Assembly: GCF_014200395.1 (NCBI RefSeq) | Contig: NZ_JACHBS010000001.1 | Coordinates: 2,294,001 to 2,358,000, forward strand | DNA: 64,000 nt | Reading direction: 5' to 3' | Source of the DNA: Microcella frigidaquae | Lineage (GTDB): Bacteria; Actinomycetota; Actinomycetes; Actinomycetales; Microbacteriaceae | Shown here: positions 16,490 to 24,423 of the stretch, piece after piece | Numbering within the stretch: the stretch's first letter is position 1 | Layout of the letters: every line of letters begins with the position of its first letter | Program-made: the position numbers and the translations under genes | Notes under the pieces: generated by a model | What the model saw: only the letters and a program-made list of their open reading frames with translations | Told to the model about the DNA's origin: nothing | The model's database searches: none

Positions 16490-17611
16490 ATGCCTTCCCC
16501 CTCGCAGCGCGACGGCGTGGAGGTGTCTCCCGTCCGGTTTCCGCACCCGAATCGCCTCGAGTTCGATGTCGCCGTTCGTGGTGAGGTGACGACCGTATGG
16601 TTCGAGGCGGATCGACCGGTGGCACGCTCGGCGGCTCCGGTGCTGCCCGCGGTGCTGCCTGTTGCGATGCGGGTCGGGGCTCCGCTAGAGCTTCTCGATG
16701 AGCACGATGCCGTGGCGATCGAGAACGCCGCCCGTGCGGCGCAGACGCTGCACGGCTGGTTTTCCGATCTGACGCCTGTTGCGGTAGCTGCGCGAGCGGC
16801 GACAATCGACGACCGTTCCGCGGGCGGGGTCGGGTGCTTCTTCAGCGGCGGTGTCGACTCGTACTTCTCCGCTCTCCAGCACCTCAACGAGGTCTCCCAC
16901 CTCATCTTCGTGCATGGCTTCGACATCGAGATCGCCGACGAGGCGCTCGCCGCGAAGGCCATCAGCGAGGCGCGGTCCGCAGCGGCGGAGCTCGATCGAG
17001 AGCTCATCGTCGTGCGCACCAACGTCCGGGCCCTCTCAGAACCCCATGTCGCGTGGGGAGACTGCTATCACGGGGCCGCGCTCGCGGCGGTCGCTCATCT
17101 GCTGGGCAATGACCTCGGTCGCGTCATCGTCCCCGCCTCATACCACGTCAGCGATCTCTTCCCCTGGGGTTCGCATCCTGATCTCGACCCGTGGTGGTCG
17201 TCGTCGCGCCTGACGCTGGTCCATCACGGTGAGGAGTTCACTCGACCGCAGAAGGTCGCCGCGATCGCCACGAGCCCTGTGGCGATGGCGCATCTCCGCG
17301 TCTGCTGGGAGAACCAGGGGGGTCGTTACAACTGCGGCCAGTGCGAGAAATGCGTCCGGACGATGATCAACCTCCGTGCCGCGGGCGCTCTCGAGCGCTG
17401 CGCCACGCTTCCGAACACGATCGACATCGCCGGCGTGCGCGACGTGCGGACCGATCATGGCGTCGTGCTTTTTGCGAGGGAGAACATCGCGGCCATGCGC
17501 GAGAGCGGTGCTTTTGATCGGGAGCTCGAGCGTGCCCTCCGGTCGCTGATTAGTCGCGCCCGGATGGAGGAGATCCGCCACCGACTCCACCGCTGGGTGG
17601 CGCGGCGCTGA
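16490..17611 (+). CDS. QueC/ExsB-like PP-loop ATPase with a four-cysteine motif
   Basis: 373 residues. A PP-loop (adenine nucleotide alpha-hydrolase) signature FFSGGVDSYFSA lies near residue 122. A C-terminal metal-type cluster reads C-x9-CGQC-x2-C (VCWENQGGRYNCGQCEKC, then RTMINL). QueC, which makes 7-cyano-7-deazaguanine, has the same order of PP-loop then C-x8-CGxC-x2-C, so the core chemistry (adenylation of a carboxylate) is likely related. The overall length exceeds QueC (about 230 residues), with an extra N-terminal region of about 115 residues. It sits inside a TAD pilus locus, between tadC and the pilin, with its own -10 box and less GC-biased codons. Substrate unknown; no queuosine genes are nearby. 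Confidence 0.7.
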   Translation: MPSPSQRDGVEVSPVRFPHPNRLEFDVAVRGEVTTVWFEADRPVARSAAPVLPAVLPVAMRVGAPLELLDEHDAVAIENAARAAQTLHGWFSDLTPVAVAARAATIDDRSAGGVGCFFSGGVDSYFSALQHLNEVSHLIFVHGFDIEIADEALAAKAISEARSAAAELDRELIVVRTNVRALSEPHVAWGDCYHGAALAAVAHLLGNDLGRVIVPASYHVSDLFPWGSHPDLDPWWSSSRLTLVHHGEEFTRPQKVAAIATSPVAMAHLRVCWENQGGRYNCGQCEKCVRTMINLRAAGALERCATLPNTIDIAGVRDVRTDHGVVLFARENIAAMRESGAFDRELERALRSLISRARMEEIRHRLHRWVARR

Positions 17612-17688
17612 CTGTGTCGTCGTGCCGTGGCGGTTCGTCTGTGGAGAGCGCCGTCGCGGTCTGACGGTGTGCGACCACAATCGCCCGT

Positions 17689-17862
17689 ATGCGCAGAATC
17701 CTCGACTTTCTCACTGGAGCCGACGACGACCGCGGCGACGTCCCCGGCTGGGTGCTCATCACCCTCATGACCGCCGGTCTCGTGATCCTCATCTGGGCGC
17801 TCGCCGGGCCCGCGCTGCAGGGGGTCTTCCAGCAGGCGATCGACCGCGTCACCGGCTTCTAG
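17689..17862 (+). CDS. Flp-like small pilin candidate
   Basis: A 57-residue protein with a short charged N-terminal part ending in DDDRGDVPG, then one long hydrophobic helix (WVLITLMTAGLVILIWALAG) and a short polar tail. This is the layout of Flp/TAD pilins. It lies exactly where the pilin gene is expected, 2 nt before the first TadE-like gene. The typical Glu five residues after the cleavage site is not evident, so processing is uncertain. Confidence 0.72.
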   Translation: MRRILDFLTGADDDRGDVPGWVLITLMTAGLVILIWALAGPALQGVFQQAIDRVTGF

Positions 17863-17864
17863 TC

Positions 17865-18260
17865 ATGCGGTGGCGGAAGCGCCTCACCGACGACCGCGGC
17901 TCGGCTCCGGTCGAGTTCGTGCTCGTCGGCACCCTGCTAGCTCTTGTGACGCTGAGCGTGCTCCAGGTCGCGTTCGCCCTGCACATTCGCACGACCCTCA
18001 TCGATGCGGCCGCCGAGGGCGCCCGCTTCGGAGCCCTCGCCGACTCCACCCTCGAGGCCGGCATCGAGCGCACGCGCGAGCTCGTCTCGACGGCGCTCGG
18101 GGAGGGCTACGCGCAGAGCATCTCGGCGGGCACGGGGGCGTACGGCGGGCATCCCGTCGTCATCGTCACGGTGCGCGCCCCGCTGCCGCTCATCGGCATG
18201 GCCGGCCTGCCCGACGCCCTGGAGGTGACCGGCCGTGCGGCCCTTGAGCCTCTGCGATAG
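17865..18260 (+). CDS. TadE-like pseudopilin 1
   Basis: 131 residues. It has a basic start, then RGSAPVEFVLVGTLLALVTL, a TadE-type motif with the conserved Glu in VEF, leading into one hydrophobic helix. The rest is an extracellular alpha/beta domain. ATG 17865 is 2 nt after the pilin stop. Its C terminus overlaps the next gene by 26 nt. Confidence 0.83.
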   Translation: MRWRKRLTDDRGSAPVEFVLVGTLLALVTLSVLQVAFALHIRTTLIDAAAEGARFGALADSTLEAGIERTRELVSTALGEGYAQSISAGTGAYGGHPVVIVTVRAPLPLIGMAGLPDALEVTGRAALEPLR

Positions 18261-18720
18261 CGCAGCCCCCTGCGATGACGGCGACGGATGCGGAGACCGC
18301 GGCTCCGCCTCCCTCGAGTTCCTCGTCGCCGGCCTGCTGATGCTCGTGCCGCTGGTGTACCTGATCCTCACGCTCGGCACGATCCAGTCGGCGGCGCTCG
18401 CCACGGAGGGGGCCGCGCGGCAGGCGGCGCGAGTGTTCGTGCAGGCGCCGAGCACCGCCGCCGGAGCCGCCGCGGCCCAGCGCGCGCTCGACCTCGCCCT
18501 CGCCGACCACGGGCTCGCGGCGAGCGAGGCCGCCCTGCGCATCACCTGCGATCCCCGCCCAGCGCAGTGCCACACCCGCCGCGGCTGGGTGACCGTCGAG
18601 GTCGCCGTGCGCGTGCCGCTTCCGCTGGTGCCGCCCGTGCTCGACCTGCGCGTGCCGCTCGCCGTGCCGGTCGAGGCGAGCGCGACCCAGCAGGTCTCGC
18701 GCTTCTGGGGAGCCCGATGA
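18235..18720 (+). CDS. TadE-like pseudopilin 2
   Basis: 161 residues: a Cys- and Asp-rich leader, then the TadE motif RGSASLEFLVAGLLMLVPLV with the conserved Glu and one membrane helix. Two further Cys residues (ITCDPRPAQC) could form a disulfide outside the cell. GTG 18235 lies within the previous gene. It ends as ATGA with the next gene. Confidence 0.82.
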   Translation: MRPLSLCDSAAPCDDGDGCGDRGSASLEFLVAGLLMLVPLVYLILTLGTIQSAALATEGAARQAARVFVQAPSTAAGAAAAQRALDLALADHGLAASEAALRITCDPRPAQCHTRRGWVTVEVAVRVPLPLVPPVLDLRVPLAVPVEASATQQVSRFWGAR

Positions 18721-19196
18721 GCGGCGTCTCGTCCGTCACCCTGGGGGCCCGGATGCTCCGCCTTGACCCGCGCGACGACCGCGGCTCGATCCTGCCGCTC
18801 GTCGCCGGGTTCGGCGCGCTCGCGCTCGCGGTGGTGCTGCTCGTCAGCGCCGCCACCTCGCTGTACCTCGAGCGCACGCGTCTCTACACCCTCGCGGATG
18901 GTGCCGCGCTGGCCGCGGCCGAGTCGTTCGACCTCGCGTCGGTGCGCCCCACCGCCGAGGGCACGCTGCGGCCCCGGCTCACCGACCCCGAGGTGCGGGC
19001 CGCGGCGGCCGACTACCTCGAGCGGGCGCCGGGCTCGCGACTTGAGCAGCTGCGGCTGGTGGCCGCGTCGACACCCGACGGCCTGAGCGCGCGGGTGACC
19101 CTGGCCGCCGCGTGGGCGCCGCCCGTGCTCTCCGTGCTCGTGCCGGAGGGCATCCCGCTGCGCGTCACCGCGACCAGCCGCAGCGTCTTCGACTGA
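18717..19196 (+). CDS. TadG-like pilus-assembly protein
   Basis: 159 residues. The N-terminal DDRGSILPLVAGFGALALAVVL segment and the following YLERTRLYTLADGAALAAAE match the TadG-N/Rv3660c-type 'helicase/secretion neighbourhood' proteins found at the end of actinobacterial TAD loci. One membrane helix anchors an extracellular domain. ATG 18717 overlaps the previous stop. It is the last tad gene; no prepilin peptidase or TadZ/CpaE gene is present in the window. Confidence 0.78.
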   Translation: MSGVSSVTLGARMLRLDPRDDRGSILPLVAGFGALALAVVLLVSAATSLYLERTRLYTLADGAALAAAESFDLASVRPTAEGTLRPRLTDPEVRAAAADYLERAPGSRLEQLRLVAASTPDGLSARVTLAAAWAPPVLSVLVPEGIPLRVTATSRSVFD

Positions 19197-19245
19197 ACCG
19201 CGGCGTCGAGGAGGCAATCGCGGCACCGGCCACCAGAATGGAGCG

Positions 19246-19857
19246 GTGAGCACCCCCGCCGGCCCGCGCGCCGACCCACCCGTCACCTACATCAGCGTCG
19301 ACGTCGAGACGGCCGGCCCGAGCCCCAGCGGCTACGCCATGCTGTCGATCGGGGGGTGCCTGGTCGACGAGCCCAACCCCGATAGCTCCGCGCCGCTGCC
19401 GACCGGCACCGCTCCGCATTTCTACGTCGAGCTGCAGCCCGACCGCGACGGCGAGGTGGCCAGCGCGATGGCCGTCGGCGGGTTCACGCTCGAGGGTCTG
19501 CGTGCCACGGGCACACCGCCCGCCGCGGCGATGCGCGCCTTCGCCGACTGGGTGGCTGCCGTCACGCCCGACGGCCACCGGCCCGTGCTGGTCGGCTTCA
19601 ACGCCGCGTTCGACTGGATGTTCGTGGCCGACTACTTCCACCGCTACCTCGGCCAGAACCCCTTCGGTTACTCGGCGCTCGACATCAAGGCCTACTACCT
19701 CGGGGTGACGGGGTCGAGCTGGCCCGCGACGAGCATGCCCTTCGTCGCCGAGCGCTATGGGCTGGCCATCACCCTGACGCATAATGCCTTGGACGACGCG
19801 CGCGACCAGGCCGCCCTGTTCCGCGCGGTGCGCCACGAGGCGCAGTCCCCTCGCTGA
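19246..19857 (+). CDS. DEDDh-type 3'-5' exonuclease domain protein
   Basis: 203 residues of the DnaQ-like RNase H fold. Exo I is YISVDVETAGP (Asp and Glu), Exo II is VGFNAAFDWMFV, and Exo III is THNALDDARDQA with the His of the DEDDh class. It is a stand-alone exonuclease acting on DNA or RNA ends. GTG 19246 has GGAG nearby. The next gene starts 13 nt after its stop, so it likely forms an operon with the two genes that follow. Confidence 0.83.
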   Translation: MSTPAGPRADPPVTYISVDVETAGPSPSGYAMLSIGGCLVDEPNPDSSAPLPTGTAPHFYVELQPDRDGEVASAMAVGGFTLEGLRATGTPPAAAMRAFADWVAAVTPDGHRPVLVGFNAAFDWMFVADYFHRYLGQNPFGYSALDIKAYYLGVTGSSWPATSMPFVAERYGLAITLTHNALDDARDQAALFRAVRHEAQSPR

Positions 19858-19870
19858 ACGGACACCGACC

Positions 19871-21190
19871 GTGATCACACCCGACGATGACATCGCCCGC
19901 ATCCGCGAGTCGGCTGCCCGCCTCGGCGTGCAGCTCGACGAGGAGGCCGCGCTGCAGTGGCTCGCGGCGATCGCCGCCGATGCGGCGAGCGACGACCACA
20001 TCGTCACCCACGAGAGCGGCACCTTCGGGCACCGGGTGTCGATGCTCGACTTCGCCCCGCGCGACCTCGAGCGGTTCCGGCGCATCGGGCAGGTCGTCGA
20101 GGTCACCGGCCCGGAGGGCGTCGTCGAGAGCGCCCTCGCGCTCAGCGGCTCGGCCGCGCAGTCGAAGATCCAGTCGTTCCCGGGCGACTGCGACTACTTC
20201 CAGCGGCTCAACATCAAGGCAGCGACACGGGAGGAGGCGTGCCGCATCATGGCCGACTGCATGCGCGCAGCCGCGCGGCGCACGAGCACGGGCGACGCCT
20301 TCCAGTTCCTCGAGGGCAAGCTCGGCAGCTACCCGGTCGACTGCGAGCACGGCGGCTGGCCGCGCAAGAAGGGCTCGCCGATCACCTGGACGCCGGAGGA
20401 GATCGAAGCGGAGCGCATCGAGCTGACTCTGGCGGACGGCTCGACCCAGACCCTCAGCTGGCAGCAGGCGGCGCTCGACCCGGGCTGGTGCAAGCTCGAC
20501 TGGGTTGTCGCCGATCCGGCGCGCAAGGCGCTGTCGAACGCGAGCAACGTCATCGACGTGACGTGGGAGGCCCCCGACGGCGAGATCGTCGCCCTCGACG
20601 GCTACCTCGACGCCTACTTCCAGGAGGTCTACCTCGATGCCGACGCCATGCCGACCTTCGCGAAGGTCGCGCAGTTCGTCAGCGATGACGCCCTCGACGA
20701 GTACGTCGAGCGGCTCGAGGAGGAGGTGCGCAAGTACCTCACCACGCAGGTGAACTACGGCAAGGCCGCCAAGCGCATGTACAACATCTTCCGGCTGTCG
20801 GGGCGGCACATCGACGCCGCCTACGTGCGCGAACTGTTCGACGAGCCGGCGACGATCCTCTATCAGGTGTGGTCGCTGATCTCCACGCTCGACAACGCGA
20901 CGCAGCCCGGTTCGAGCATCCCGATCGACGCGGTGCGCGACCAGGCCGACGCCCTCATGCTGCAGGTGATCCAGATGCTCGACGGCGACGAGGAGGCGGA
21001 GATCGTCAGCGCCCTGCTCGCCCTGCGCCGCACGCTGGAGGACCAGTCGGCGGGGGAGCGCCGCACCGCCGATGTCGAGGCCGCGCAGACCCGCGTCATC
21101 AACCTCGTCAACACGTTCTTCCGCGACAAGCTCGAGGGCGTGCCGACGATCCGCGACTACATCCGCGCCATGCAGGAGGCCACCGCATGA
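19871..21190 (+). CDS. Uncharacterised protein with a nucleotidyltransferase-like motif
   Basis: 439 residues, no signal peptide or membrane segment. The segment ALSGSAAQSKIQSFPGDCDY near residue 100 matches the Pol-beta-type nucleotidyltransferase pattern hGS...DxD, the GS followed after about 11 residues by an Asp-Cys-Asp pair. The C-terminal half is helical and rich in charged residues (near residues 270-430). I do not recognise a named family. A third catalytic carboxylate could be in KLDWVVAD but this is not certain. GTG 19871 is 13 nt after the exonuclease gene and its stop overlaps the amidotransferase start. Confidence 0.6.
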   Translation: MITPDDDIARIRESAARLGVQLDEEAALQWLAAIAADAASDDHIVTHESGTFGHRVSMLDFAPRDLERFRRIGQVVEVTGPEGVVESALALSGSAAQSKIQSFPGDCDYFQRLNIKAATREEACRIMADCMRAAARRTSTGDAFQFLEGKLGSYPVDCEHGGWPRKKGSPITWTPEEIEAERIELTLADGSTQTLSWQQAALDPGWCKLDWVVADPARKALSNASNVIDVTWEAPDGEIVALDGYLDAYFQEVYLDADAMPTFAKVAQFVSDDALDEYVERLEEEVRKYLTTQVNYGKAAKRMYNIFRLSGRHIDAAYVRELFDEPATILYQVWSLISTLDNATQPGSSIPIDAVRDQADALMLQVIQMLDGDEEAEIVSALLALRRTLEDQSAGERRTADVEAAQTRVINLVNTFFRDKLEGVPTIRDYIRAMQEATA

Positions 21191-21966
21191 CCGCGCGCAC
21201 GCAGCCGCCCCGCGTTCTCGTCGTGCTGCACGACGTCGACGACAACCTCAACGAGCTCGCCGAGCCGTTCGCCGAGGCGGGAATCCGGATCGTCATGTGG
21301 GACGTGCAGCGCGACCCCGAGGGCGCCCCTGCGGTGGATGCCCTCGAGCAGTTCAGCGGCATCGTCTCGCTCGGCGCCTACGCCGGCGTGCACGAAGAGG
21401 CCCAGCATCCTTGGATGACCCACGAGAAGCGGCTCATGCAGCGCGCGCTCGAGCTGAGGCTGCCGACATTGGGCCTCTGCTTCGGCTCGCAGCTGCTCGC
21501 TGCGGCCGGGGGAGCCGCGTTCAAGCCCTCCCCGAAGTCGGAGTACGGCTGGACCACCGTGACCCTGACGCCGGAGGCCGCGGCCGACCCGGTGATCGCG
21601 CCGCTCGCACGCACGGCCGATGACGGCACGGTCGAGGTCTTCCACTACCACGACGACAGCCACGAGCTGCCGGAGGGGGCGGTGCTGCTTGGCGAGACCG
21701 ACGGCATCATCGAGGCCTACCGGCTCGGCCCGGCCGCCTGGGGCCTGCAGTTCCACCTCGAAGTCGGCCTCGCGACGCAGCTCGCGTGGATCGCCGGCGG
21801 TCGCCGTGCCTATGAGCGCGCGGGTGTCGACCCCGACGAGCAGGCGGAGCGCAGCCACGAGAACTACCGCCGCTATCGCGAGCAGGCGCACGCCGTCGGC
21901 GCGGCCTTCGCGAACGAGGTGCTGGCCTATTCGGCGCGTGCGGCGGTGCGAGAAGGTCGGGGCTAG
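21187..21966 (+). CDS. Class I glutamine amidotransferase-like protein
   Basis: 259 residues. The nucleophile elbow is LGLCFGSQLLAAAGG near residue 99, with Cys in GxCxG. The His-x-Glu pair of the triad is seen in LQFHLEVG near residue 188. The YHDDSHELPEG strand matches GMP synthase-type amidotransferases. Such proteins hydrolyse glutamine or gamma-glutamyl substrates. ATG 21187 overlaps the previous stop as ATGA, so it is tightly coupled to the nucleotidyltransferase-like gene. No synthetase partner domain is fused. Confidence 0.83.
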   Translation: MTARTQPPRVLVVLHDVDDNLNELAEPFAEAGIRIVMWDVQRDPEGAPAVDALEQFSGIVSLGAYAGVHEEAQHPWMTHEKRLMQRALELRLPTLGLCFGSQLLAAAGGAAFKPSPKSEYGWTTVTLTPEAAADPVIAPLARTADDGTVEVFHYHDDSHELPEGAVLLGETDGIIEAYRLGPAAWGLQFHLEVGLATQLAWIAGGRRAYERAGVDPDEQAERSHENYRRYREQAHAVGAAFANEVLAYSARAAVREGRG

Positions 21967-22019
21967 CGCCGCGGCGCCCCGAGCCTGAGTGCGCTCTGCG
22001 TGTTCCCAGAGTGCGCGCG

Positions 22020-22025
22020 TACCGT
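22020..22025 (+). promoter_or_regulatory. -10 box for the SDR gene
   Basis: TACCGT ends 7 nt before ATG 22033. No ribosome binding site is seen between them, so the transcript is probably leaderless. Confidence 0.45.
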
Positions 22026-22032
22026 CTCCTGC

Positions 22033-22752
22033 ATGACCGACCTCGCGGGTGCATCCATCATCGTTCTCGGCGCGACCGGCGGCCTCGGCCGCGAGTTCGC
22101 CCGGCAGCTCGCCGACGCGGGCGCCCGGCTCACCCTCACCGGCCGCTCGATGCTCGCCCTCGACGACCTCGACATTCCGGGTGCCGCGCTGATCCCCGCC
22201 GATCTCACCGATGCGGGCGAGGCCGAGAAGGTCGTCGCCGCCGCGATCACCGCGCACGGTCGGCTCGACGGCGTCATCGTCGCCTCGGGTGCCGTTGCCT
22301 TCGGCCCGCTCGCGGAGACCGCCGACGCCACCCTCGAGGGACTCTGGGCGATCAACGTGCTCGCCCCGCTGCGCGTGCTGCGTGCCGCGACCCCGGCGCT
22401 CGCCGCGAGCGCCGCCGACGGCGGCTCGCCGTTCGTCGTCTCGATCAGCGGCGTGGTGGCCGAGACCCCCACCGCCGGCATCGGCGCCTACAGCGCGGTC
22501 AAGGCCGCCCAGGCCGCGGCGCACCAGGTGGCCGCCCGCGAGCTGCGCCGCTCGGGCATCCGCGTCATGGATGCTCGCCCCGGCCACACCGAGACCGACC
22601 TGTCACGGCACCCGCTGGCCGGTGAGCGCCCCGCGTTCCCGGTCGGCTACGCGCCCGCCGCCGTCGTCAGCCGCATCCTCGACGGCGTGCGTGCTGGCGA
22701 GAAAGACCTGCCGTCGAGCGCGTTCCAGGGCCTGCCGACCGCGAGCATCTAG
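22033..22752 (+). CDS. Short-chain dehydrogenase/reductase
   Basis: 239 residues of Rossmann fold. The dinucleotide-binding GATGGLGREF lies near residue 13, ASGA replaces the usual NAG motif near residue 80, and the catalytic Tyr-x3-Lys is seen as YSAVKAAQAAAH near residue 154 with Ser in VSISGVV. The substrate cannot be told. It stands alone with its own -10 box and ends 39 nt before the convergent collagen-like gene. Confidence 0.85.
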   Translation: MTDLAGASIIVLGATGGLGREFARQLADAGARLTLTGRSMLALDDLDIPGAALIPADLTDAGEAEKVVAAAITAHGRLDGVIVASGAVAFGPLAETADATLEGLWAINVLAPLRVLRAATPALAASAADGGSPFVVSISGVVAETPTAGIGAYSAVKAAQAAAHQVAARELRRSGIRVMDARPGHTETDLSRHPLAGERPAFPVGYAPAAVVSRILDGVRAGEKDLPSSAFQGLPTASI

Positions 22753-22791
22753 CTCGCCGCCGCTGCGCGGCGGCGGCCAGGGTTCCGCGAC

Positions 22792-23289
22792 CTACGTGAT
22801 CGGTCCGATCTCGCCGGTGGGGCCGGTCGGGCCAGTCGGACCGATCTCGCCGGTGGGGCCGGTGGGACCGGTCGCTCCGATCTCGCCCGTCGGACCAGTG
22901 ACCCCCGGTTCGGGAGTGCCGGTCGGACCGACCGGGCCCGTGGGGCCGACTGGGCCCGTGGGGCCAGCGGCCCCGGTCGGCCCGGTCGGCCCGGCGATGC
23001 CGGTGCTGGACCCCGCCGGACCGGTTGCCCCTTGACTCCCCGCCGCTCCTGTCGGGCCGGCAGCACCGTCCGCTCCATCCAGGCCATTGGCGCCCGTCGG
23101 TCCTGTCGCACCGTCAGCGCCGTCGCGACCGTCAACGCCGTCCTGTCCGTCAGCGCCGTCGCGCCCATCGGCGCCGGGCGCTCCGGCAGGGCCGGCAGGG
23201 CCAGGAAGCAGAATGTTCACACCGGTCGTGAGGGCGGCGGTAGCTGCGGCGGTGCCGAGCACCAGAAGGACGTCGCGTCGGGTCGGCAT
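22792..23289 (-). CDS. Collagen-like (Gly-X-Y repeat) exported protein
   Basis: 165 residues. The N terminus [18 protein letters not shown] is a Tat-like or Sec signal with a twin Arg. Almost all the rest is Gly-X-Y repeat: first a charged part rich in [13 protein letters not shown], then GPTGPTG-type repeats dense in Thr. Such repeats form a triple helix and in other bacteria the Thr residues can carry sugars. No C-terminal anchor or trimerisation domain is seen. It is the last gene of a minus-strand operon with a glycosyltransferase and a beta-propeller protein. Confidence 0.85.
   Translation of the reverse strand: MPTRRDVLLVLGTAAATAALTTGVNILLPGPAGPAGAPGADGRDGADGQDGVDGRDGADGATGPTGANGLDGADGAAGPTGAAGSQGATGPAGSSTGIAGPTGPTGAAGPTGPVGPTGPVGPTGTPEPGVTGPTGEIGATGPTGPTGEIGPTGPTGPTGEIGPIT
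22799..23030. repeat. Imperfect tandem repeats encoding Gly-X-Y
   Basis: The DNA encoding the C-terminal part of the collagen-like protein is built from 9- and 18-nt units (GGGCCGGTCGG-like on the plus strand). Such repeats can slip and change the length of the collagen domain between strains. Confidence 0.8.
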
Positions 23290-23322
23290 GTCAGCCCTTT
23301 CACTGGCTCAGGTGCGGCAAGC

Positions 23323-24423
23323 CTAGTCGCGGGCGGCGCGCGTGGGAAGGGAGTCGCCCGGAGCGACAGCATGTCGGATCTTGGCCAGATGCGTTCGGTA
23401 CTCGTCCGGAATGCCATCGAGGGCAAGTATGCGATCGGCCTCGGTGCGCGCGAGGTCGAGGTGTCCGAGCCGCCACGCCGCATCGGCGCGCTCGAAGGCT
23501 GCACCCCAGCGGTAGATCTCGGCCTCGACGAAGAGCGAGTCAGCGGGATGCTCGAGCGCGGCGGCCGCGCTCGCATAGAGCCACGCGGCGTGGTGCTGGC
23601 GGAGCAGCCGATGGCGGCGGGCGAGGCGGTAGAGGGGTTCGGCCCGCTCCGGGCGGGCATCCCACGCCCGGATGAAGGCGTCGCCTGCCGTCGGTGATGC
23701 GGTCTTCTCCTCGATGAGGGCAGCTTGGTAGAGCGACCAGAAGACTTCTTCCTCCCAGCCACCCATGGCGGCGCGTCGCTGGTAGTGCTCGAGGGCGAGC
23801 TGGTGCTCCCCGGCGTCGCGGTAGGTCTGGGCGAGGTAGAACACGGTGCGAGCTGAGTCGGGGTTGTCGAGCAGGTCGAGACCCAGCAGCTCGACATCGC
23901 GCTCGAGCTTGACCCGGTGCGACGAGCCGTCGGCGATATGGGTGATGCGCAGGCCGTCGAACCAGGTGGTGGTGTACGGCTCGGAGCTCGTCAGGTACTC
24001 GTGCGTGCGCCCGGCATAGTGCCACGGGCGACCGCCGCGCACGAGGTAGGGCATGCGGTACGACACCCCTCCGCCGACGGGAACAAGAGCGGCGTCGGCC
24101 GTGACCGCGGCGAGCTGTTCACCGAGGTCGTCGTCGGCGTCGATCGTCATGTCGGCGTCGAGCAGCAGCAGCCATTCGGCTCCCACGGTTGCCCATGCGA
24201 CGAGCTCCGATCGGTTGTGGCCGAAGTCGACCCATTCGCTCACGCGAAGCTCGCCCGGCAGTCCGGCGAGCGCTGCCTCGATGCGTGCGACAGTGCCGTC
24301 GGTCGAGCCGGTGTCGATGATGCGCCAGGAGTCGATATGCGGGAGGACTGACGTGATCAGACGCTCGATGATGGCTTCTTCGTTGCGCACGATCATCGCC
24401 AGGCGCACGCCGCTGGCGGTCAC
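23323..24423 (-). CDS. Family 2-type glycosyltransferase with C-terminal TPR-like part
   Basis: 366 residues. The N-terminal GT-A domain has AMIVRNEEAIIERLITSV, DTGSTDGTV and the metal-binding LLLLDADMTID, as in SunS/WaaE-like enzymes. Its C-terminal half (from about residue 190) has helical repeats such as AQTYRDAGEHQLALEHY, consistent with TPRs that could hold a protein acceptor. The start overlaps the stop of the propeller gene by 4 nt, and the collagen-like gene follows 33 nt later. The Thr-rich collagen repeat is the most obvious acceptor, by inference. Confidence 0.82.
   Translation of the reverse strand: MTASGVRLAMIVRNEEAIIERLITSVLPHIDSWRIIDTGSTDGTVARIEAALAGLPGELRVSEWVDFGHNRSELVAWATVGAEWLLLLDADMTIDADDDLGEQLAAVTADAALVPVGGGVSYRMPYLVRGGRPWHYAGRTHEYLTSSEPYTTTWFDGLRITHIADGSSHRVKLERDVELLGLDLLDNPDSARTVFYLAQTYRDAGEHQLALEHYQRRAAMGGWEEEVFWSLYQAALIEEKTASPTAGDAFIRAWDARPERAEPLYRLARRHRLLRQHHAAWLYASAAAALEHPADSLFVEAEIYRWGAAFERADAAWRLGHLDLARTEADRILALDGIPDEYRTHLAKIRHAVAPGDSLPTRAARD

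Noticed and set aside
21949-21960. Third LacI operator half (GCGAGAAGG)
   Set aside because: Only one arm is present and it lies inside the end of the amidotransferase gene.
22799-23030. Repeat array that could look like a CRISPR
   Set aside because: Units are 9-18 nt, have no unique spacers, and encode Gly-X-Y repeats of a collagen-like protein.
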